Source: JAFGOG01 sp034429215 (lineage in GTDB: Bacteria; Chloroflexota; Anaerolineae; JAAYZQ01). Taken from it: DNA of 64,000 bases. Numbering within the stretch: position 1 is the first letter of the stretch; each line of letters opens with the position of its first letter. Of this stretch, positions 60,613 through 64,000 are shown one piece after another. A program made the position numbers and the translations under genes. Under the pieces are notes generated by a model. That model did no database searches. It saw only the letters and a list, made by a program, of their open reading frames with translations, and had not been told where the DNA came from. The stretch lies in assembly GCA_034429215.1 (NCBI GenBank), contig DAOUGI010000108.1, positions 91,824 to 155,823 of the forward strand, written 5' to 3'.

Positions 60613-60677
60613 GCGTCACCTGAGGCATCGATCCTAGCCATCCGCGCGACCTGAGCACAGCTTTGACGAGGCACTAG
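60602..60677 (+). pseudogene. glmS 3'-end copy A (76 bp)
   Basis: It aligns without gaps to the last 76 bp of glmS (59868-59943), including the position of the stop codon, but has many substitutions and in-frame stops. Its first bases provide the end of the DUF5615 gene. Confidence 0.85.
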
Positions 60678-60680
60678 ACG

Positions 60681-60700
60681 GGCGCTGCTTTGTCAGCGCC
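60681..60700. repeat. Perfect hairpin after glmS copy A
   Basis: GGCGCTG (60681-60687) and CAGCGCC (60694-60700) form a 7-bp stem with a 6-base loop. There is no T-run; it could be a cassette-end or 3'-stabilising structure. Confidence 0.6.
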
Positions 60701-60717
60701 GGTTTGCTGGAACGAAG

Positions 60718-61272
60718 ATGCGCGATTTGGATGAGGTCAACCGGCTGCTGGACGAAACGGAAAGGAACTTGGCGAAGCTGAGTGCCCGCAGAGATAAGCT
60801 GCTTGGCCAACTCGCTGAGCTACGGCGGGAAAAGGCATCGCTTTTCAACTTGCAGGAAGCTCTCCCACAGCCCAAGCTGCCATCAGTGACCGACCAGTCA
60901 TCCCCGGAAGCAAAGATTGCCCTCTTCCGCAGTCTGTTTCGAGGTAGGGAAGATGTCTACGCCAGAAGATTCGAGAGCATTGTCGCAACAGGACGATATC
61001 TGGGCGAAGGGTTTGATAACGATCAACTGGATACCCTATTCCTGGCTTTGCCAATCTCTTGGCGCGGAACCCTGACCCAGTACACCGGCCGGCTTCACCG
61101 GCTGAGCGCAGCCAAGAGGGAGGTGATCATCTACGACTACGTCGACTTGGAAGTCCCGGTGTTGGCCAAAATGTACGCAAGGCGCCGAGCTGGGTATAAG
61201 GCGATCGGGTATGAGATTGCGTTGCCGGGCAGCAAGGTTCAGGCCAATCAACTCACATTTCGAAACCTATGA
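60718..61272 (+). pseudogene. Internally deleted TOTE-type primase-helicase remnant (in-frame chimera)
   Basis: This 184-codon open frame joins two ends of what should be a protein of about a thousand residues. Residues 1-45 are a coiled coil. Residues 61-87 (SSPEAKIALFRSLFRGREDV, then YARRFES) match the start of the archaeo-eukaryotic primase region of TOTE conflict-system proteins. From about residue 88 the sequence jumps to the end of a superfamily 2 helicase: ATGRYLGEGFD (motif V region), LDTLFLALPISW and QYTGRLHR (motif VI). The primase active site and the helicase Walker motifs are missing, so it cannot have the original activity. The junction near 60976 is in frame, suggesting a recombination deletion. 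It may still be translated; the ribosome site is weak. Confidence 0.75.
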
Positions 61273-61298
61273 TCACCTCACTACACCACTATGCGGGT

Positions 61299-61444
61299 TA
61301 TCTGGTGATCCCAAAGGCGAACCAGTTCCTATCGCCGATCCTGCTGGCCTCCCGGCGCAGCTCATCTCATACCACATGAGCATGGCCCGCGGTATCGACC
61401 CCGACCGGCCGCGGAACTTGAGCAAGACGCTGACCATGAATTGA
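61299..61444 (+). pseudogene. glmS 3'-end copy B (about 146 bp)
   Basis: It matches glmS from the YLVIPEANRFLSPILL region to the stop position. A 1-base deletion after the SPILL codons shifts the frame, but downstream bases still match and read ISYHMSMARGIDPDRPRN-like in the shifted frame. Confidence 0.88.
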
Positions 61445-61494
61445 CCGGCAATCCGTTTCTTTTGACTGCTTTCTTTTGGTCTTGCGCCAGCCGC

Positions 61495-61523
61495 TTGACC
61501 CGGGAGTGTACCTGTGCTATACT
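61495..61523 (+). promoter_or_regulatory. Strong promoter of the PIN toxin-antitoxin pair
   Basis: TTGACC (61495-61500), a 17-bp spacer and TATACT (61518-61523) preceded by TGC. The start point is near 61530, giving a short leader. Confidence 0.72.
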
Positions 61524-61550
61524 TGGGGTAATCAAGTGGATGGAGGTATG

Positions 61551-61778
61551 ATGTCGACAGAAACGATCTCTCTAGAAGTTGATGCCGATCTGGCCAAAGC
61601 ATATCGAGCAGCGCCAGAGAGTGACCAGTCCAAGCTGAGTTTGTTGCTGAATCTCTGGCTCAGAGCGTTGTTGGGCCGACCAACTTCGCTCACAACGCTT
61701 ATGGACGAGCTGAGTGACAAAGCCGAGGGGCGTGGGCTGACGGCCGACAAGCTAGCAGACATGCTTGATGGCCGCTAG
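61551..61778 (+). CDS. VapB-like antitoxin of a PIN pair
   Basis: The 75-residue protein starts at the second of two adjacent ATGs (61551), which has the better spacing from GGAGG at 61542-61546. Its N-terminus (TETISLEVDADLAKAYRAAP) suits a ribbon-helix-helix-type DNA-binding antitoxin. The rest is helical (KLSLLLNLWLRALLG, then TLMDELSDKAEGRGL) and probably wraps the toxin. It overlaps the PIN gene by 11 bp, the usual arrangement. It is expected to repress the strong promoter just upstream. Confidence 0.82.
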   Translation: MSTETISLEVDADLAKAYRAAPESDQSKLSLLLNLWLRALLGRPTSLTTLMDELSDKAEGRGLTADKLADMLDGR

Positions 61779-62196
61779 ATCCCGATTTGTGTTCGACACC
61801 AACGCTGTTGTCAGCGCAGCCCTGCTGAAACGGTCGGTTTCACGCCGTGCATTCGACAAAGCAATTGCTGAAGGCAAGCTGCTCGTTTCGGCAGAGACGG
61901 TTGATGAGCTCAACCGAGTTCTGGGCCGTACTGACTTTGCCAGGTACCTAACTGAAGATGAGCGTCTCGAATTCCTCGCTGTGCTGCTTCGAGAGGCAGA
62001 ATTGGTCGAGATCACGCAGCATGTGGGCGAATGCCGTGACCCGCAAGACAACAAGATCCTCGAGTTGGCTGTTAGTGGCAAAGCAAGCTGTATCATCAGC
62101 GGCGATCAAGACCTGCTTGTATTACATCCCTTTCGAGAGATCCCGATTGTGACGCCTCGCGATTTCCTGGACGAGGTGTGGCAACCGCAGGACTGA
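61768..62196 (+). CDS. PIN-domain toxin (TIGR00305-type)
   Basis: The 142-residue protein starts at ATG 61768 within the antitoxin gene. It has the PIN ribonuclease acidic residues: D in FVFDTNAVVSA, E in SAETVDELNRVL, D in DPQDNKILELA and D in ISGDQDLL. This matches the 'putative toxin component, PIN family' group. Expected action is metal-dependent RNA cleavage when released from the antitoxin. The length is normal and the active site looks intact. The third glmS copy begins 60 bp downstream; the gap contains nothing I recognise. Confidence 0.88.
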   Translation: MAARSRFVFDTNAVVSAALLKRSVSRRAFDKAIAEGKLLVSAETVDELNRVLGRTDFARYLTEDERLEFLAVLLREAELVEITQHVGECRDPQDNKILELAVSGKASCIISGDQDLLVLHPFREIPIVTPRDFLDEVWQPQD

Positions 62197-62256
62197 GCCT
62201 GCGGCCATCACAGGACAACCCGCGCAGTTAACCTCACGGTTAGTCGGTTCCGCCCC

Positions 62257-62742
62257 ATACCACCTTGGATTTGGTTTGACTCATCCCATCGCCCTGGAAG
62301 GCGCCCTCAAGCTCAAAGAGATCACTCGCCCTGCGGCCCACTGCGAAGGCATCCGAACCCTTGGTTCGTCCAGCGAGTTCAAGCACGGCCCCCTGTCCGC
62401 CGTCCGCCAGGGCTACCCGGTTCTGTTCATCACCGCCCCCGGCGACGAAGCGATGATGATCACCCACGTCAACAAAGTCACTACCCGCGGCGGCCGCGCC
62501 ATCGCCATCGCCGCTGAGCACCCCGCCCTCCGCGCCAATGTCCACGACTACCTCGTCATCCCCGAGGCCAACCGTTTCCTGTCCCCGATCCTCCTCACCC
62601 TCCCCGCCCAGCTCACGCCAGTCCCCGAGCCCCGAAGGGGGGAGTGGGATCTCCTACCACATGAGCGTCGCCCCGATTCCGCAGAATCGCATCGACCCCC
62701 GACCGTCCGCGCAACCTCGGCAAGACGCTGACCGTAGACTGA
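62257..62742 (+). pseudogene. glmS 3'-end copy C (about 485 bp) with palindromic insertions
   Basis: It is nearly identical to glmS from the YLGFGLTHPIALEG region to the stop, apart from four insertions. Two contain clear short palindromes (CGAACC/GGTTCG near 62352, CGATTC/GAATCG near 62674). One is 34 bp and GC-rich (near 62613-62648) and shifts the frame. A smaller one near 62326 adds 6 net bases. The frame is lost after the 34-bp insertion, and there is no start, so it is not functional. Confidence 0.9.
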
Positions 62743-62788
62743 CCTGGCCCGTGTGGATTCTGGCTATCAAGAACCCCCTACCCATCGT

Positions 62789-62817
62789 TTGACATCCGCC
62801 CCGGTAGCATTTACAAT
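62789..62817 (+). promoter_or_regulatory. Promoter of the rubredoxin-glutamate synthase gene
   Basis: A perfect -35 TTGACA (62789-62794), 17-bp spacer and -10 TACAAT (62812-62817). The start point is near 62824, about 38 nt before the ATG. Confidence 0.75.
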
Positions 62818-62861
62818 GTGACCTTATCAATCGGCAAGATTTCAAGAAAGGACTCCATTAC

Positions 62862-64000
62862 ATGGCTCTCTACGAGTGCGACATCTGCGGCTACGTCTAC
62901 GATGAAGCGTTCGACGGCACGCCTTGGGACGATCTCCCCGAAGCCTGGTCGTGTCCTATCTGTGGTGCCCCCAAATCCGACTTTAACTTCCTGGAGCAGT
63001 CCGATGCCGCACCGCCGCCTGCCCCCCAGTTCGCCGCCAAGGGCGAATACCTGGCTGCCTGGGCTCGCTCCGGCGACGAGATCGAGACCCACATGGCCGA
63101 CATCCACTACATGGCCGCCACCGGCAAGTCAGTGTCCGAGGCCATGAGGACCACCGTCCCCACCATATCCTGGGATGACATCCTGATCAAAGGGGCGCAG
63201 CTTGCCAGGATACCGTTGAACGAGCACGAGGAGGTCAGCACCCGGACGGTGATCGGGCCCAACGCCACGCACCCGCTGGTCCTCGAATCGCCGATCTATG
63301 TCACCCACATGTCATTCGGAGCCCTGTCGCGGGAAATGCAGGTAGCCATCGCCAAAGGAACCGCCGCAGTCAAGACGGCCATGTGCTCGGGCGAAGGGGG
63401 CATCCTCGACGAGGCCCTCGACAACGCCTACAAGTTCATCTTTGAGTACGTCCCCAACCGCTACAGCGTGACCGATGCCTATCTACAGCGGGTCGACGCC
63501 GTCGAGATCAAATTCGGCCAGTCGGCCAAGCCGGGCCTGGGCGGCCACCTGCCCGCCGAAAAAGTGACCAAAGCGATCGCCGCCATCCGCGGCTTTCCCG
63601 AAGGGTCGGCCATCACCAGCCCGGCCCATTTCCCCGACATCCAAAACGGGGAACAGCTCGAAGAAAAGGTCAGTTGGCTGAGGGAAAAGACCGGGGGCAA
63701 GCCGATCGGCATCAAGATAGCCGCCGGCAACATCGAGGCTGACCTCGAGGTGGCCCTCCATGCCAGACCCGATTTCATCACCATTGACGGCCGGCCCGGA
63801 GCCACCGGGTCGGCGCCCAAGTTCGTCAAGGCCGCCACGTCGGTGCCGACGATCTTTGCCCTGTTTCGCGCCCAGCGCTTTCTCGACCGGGCCGACGCCA
63901 ACGGCATCTCCCTGATCATCACCGGCGGACTGCGGGTCTCGCCCGACTTTGCCAAAGCGCTGGCCCTTGGAGCCGACGCCGTCGCCATCGGCACCGCGGC
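62862..64000 (+). CDS. Rubredoxin fused to a glutamate synthase FMN-domain protein, 3' partial
   Basis: 379 residues are visible before the window ends, starting at ATG 62862 with AAAGGA upstream. Residues 1-45 are a rubredoxin with the four iron ligands C6, C9, C31 and C34 (CDICG and CPICG). A linker (about 46-100) is followed by the FMN-binding synthase domain of the GltB2/archaeal glutamate synthase type: ESPIYVTHMSFGALSREMQ, MCSGEGGILDE, EIKFGQSAKPGLGGHLP, ITSPAHFPDI and ITGGLRVSPDFAKALALGAD. Family knowledge: such proteins make glutamate from 2-oxoglutarate and ammonia or glutamine; the rubredoxin would deliver electrons to FMN. The gene has its own consensus promoter. Confidence 0.9.
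   Translation, partial: MALYECDICGYVYDEAFDGTPWDDLPEAWSCPICGAPKSDFNFLEQSDAAPPPAPQFAAKGEYLAAWARSGDEIETHMADIHYMAATGKSVSEAMRTTVPTISWDDILIKGAQLARIPLNEHEEVSTRTVIGPNATHPLVLESPIYVTHMSFGALSREMQVAIAKGTAAVKTAMCSGEGGILDEALDNAYKFIFEYVPNRYSVTDAYLQRVDAVEIKFGQSAKPGLGGHLPAEKVTKAIAAIRGFPEGSAITSPAHFPDIQNGEQLEEKVSWLREKTGGKPIGIKIAAGNIEADLEVALHARPDFITIDGRPGATGSAPKFVKAATSVPTIFALFRAQRFLDRADANGISLIITGGLRVSPDFAKALALGADAVAIGTA

Noticed and set aside
61211..61444. Short open frame ending in LSKTLTMN as a gene
   Set aside because: Its conserved part is glmS copy B in a shifted frame and its start lies inside the TOTE remnant; it is a pseudogene fragment.
62276..62731. 151-codon open frame as a functional SIS-domain gene
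   Set aside because: It is glmS copy C without a start region and frameshifted by the 34-bp insert.
59868..62742. Tn7-like insertion at attTn7 downstream of glmS
   Set aside because: No tns genes and no Tn7-type ends were seen, and Tn7 does not duplicate the glmS coding end.

Overview
The window is high-GC bacterial DNA. It is packed with GAF, PAS, dCache and HAMP sensor proteins that have a shared 'PPVFE(G)DEDKTR' N-terminal motif, with lipoprotein substrate-binding proteins, and with short palindromic repeats. This combination suggests a Chloroflexota genome (Anaerolineae or Caldilineae-like). That is an inference from gene style; no rRNA or other marker gene is present. I saw no tRNA, rRNA, CRISPR array or transposase.

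Layout. (1) 1-2234, plus strand: the end of a potassium-channel/TrkA protein, a small P-loop kinase-like protein and an EamA permease. (2) 2320-46925, minus strand: 22 genes in one direction with many ATGA overlaps, read from one strong sigma70-type promoter at 47060-47032. In transcription order: two single receiver proteins; a degenerate histidine kinase; LivK-type SBP then dCache sensor; PotD-type SBP then helical sensor; three multi-TM GAF sensors; THI5/NMT1-type SBP then helical sensor; three further sensors; PF04392-type SBP then dCache sensor; a ParA-like ATPase; a 1958-residue 9-GAF/2-PAS protein; a second LivK-type SBP then an intact hybrid histidine kinase; and a threonine-synthase-like enzyme fused to a receiver domain. 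All five SBP genes lie directly upstream of a sensor with an extracytoplasmic domain, and no ABC permease or ATPase is present. Ten membrane sensors have GAF pairs but no kinase domain. The array looks like a multi-ligand sensing apparatus rather than a transport operon.

(3) 47189-48448, plus strand: a divergent MFS permease. (4) 48601-58052, plus strand: a four-gene signalling operon of visibly lower GC, comprising a PocR-GAF histidine kinase, a receiver protein, an 8-GAF histidine kinase, and a receiver fused to an APH/protein-kinase-like phosphotransferase domain. (5) 58144-62742: glmS followed by three partial direct copies of its 3' end. Between them lie a DUF433/DUF5615 toxin-antitoxin pair, an internally deleted TOTE-type primase-helicase remnant and a VapBC-like PIN pair, as if cassettes were inserted one after another at the end of glmS. 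(6) 62862-end: a rubredoxin-glutamate synthase FMN-domain fusion, cut by the window edge.

A second layer runs through the window: several families of roughly 20-bp palindromes unrelated in sequence. Where they occur in tandem the spacing is almost always exactly 24 bp, and they sit in gaps, in gene ends and in frame inside protein loops. Comparing intact glmS with its third copy shows palindromic inserts directly.
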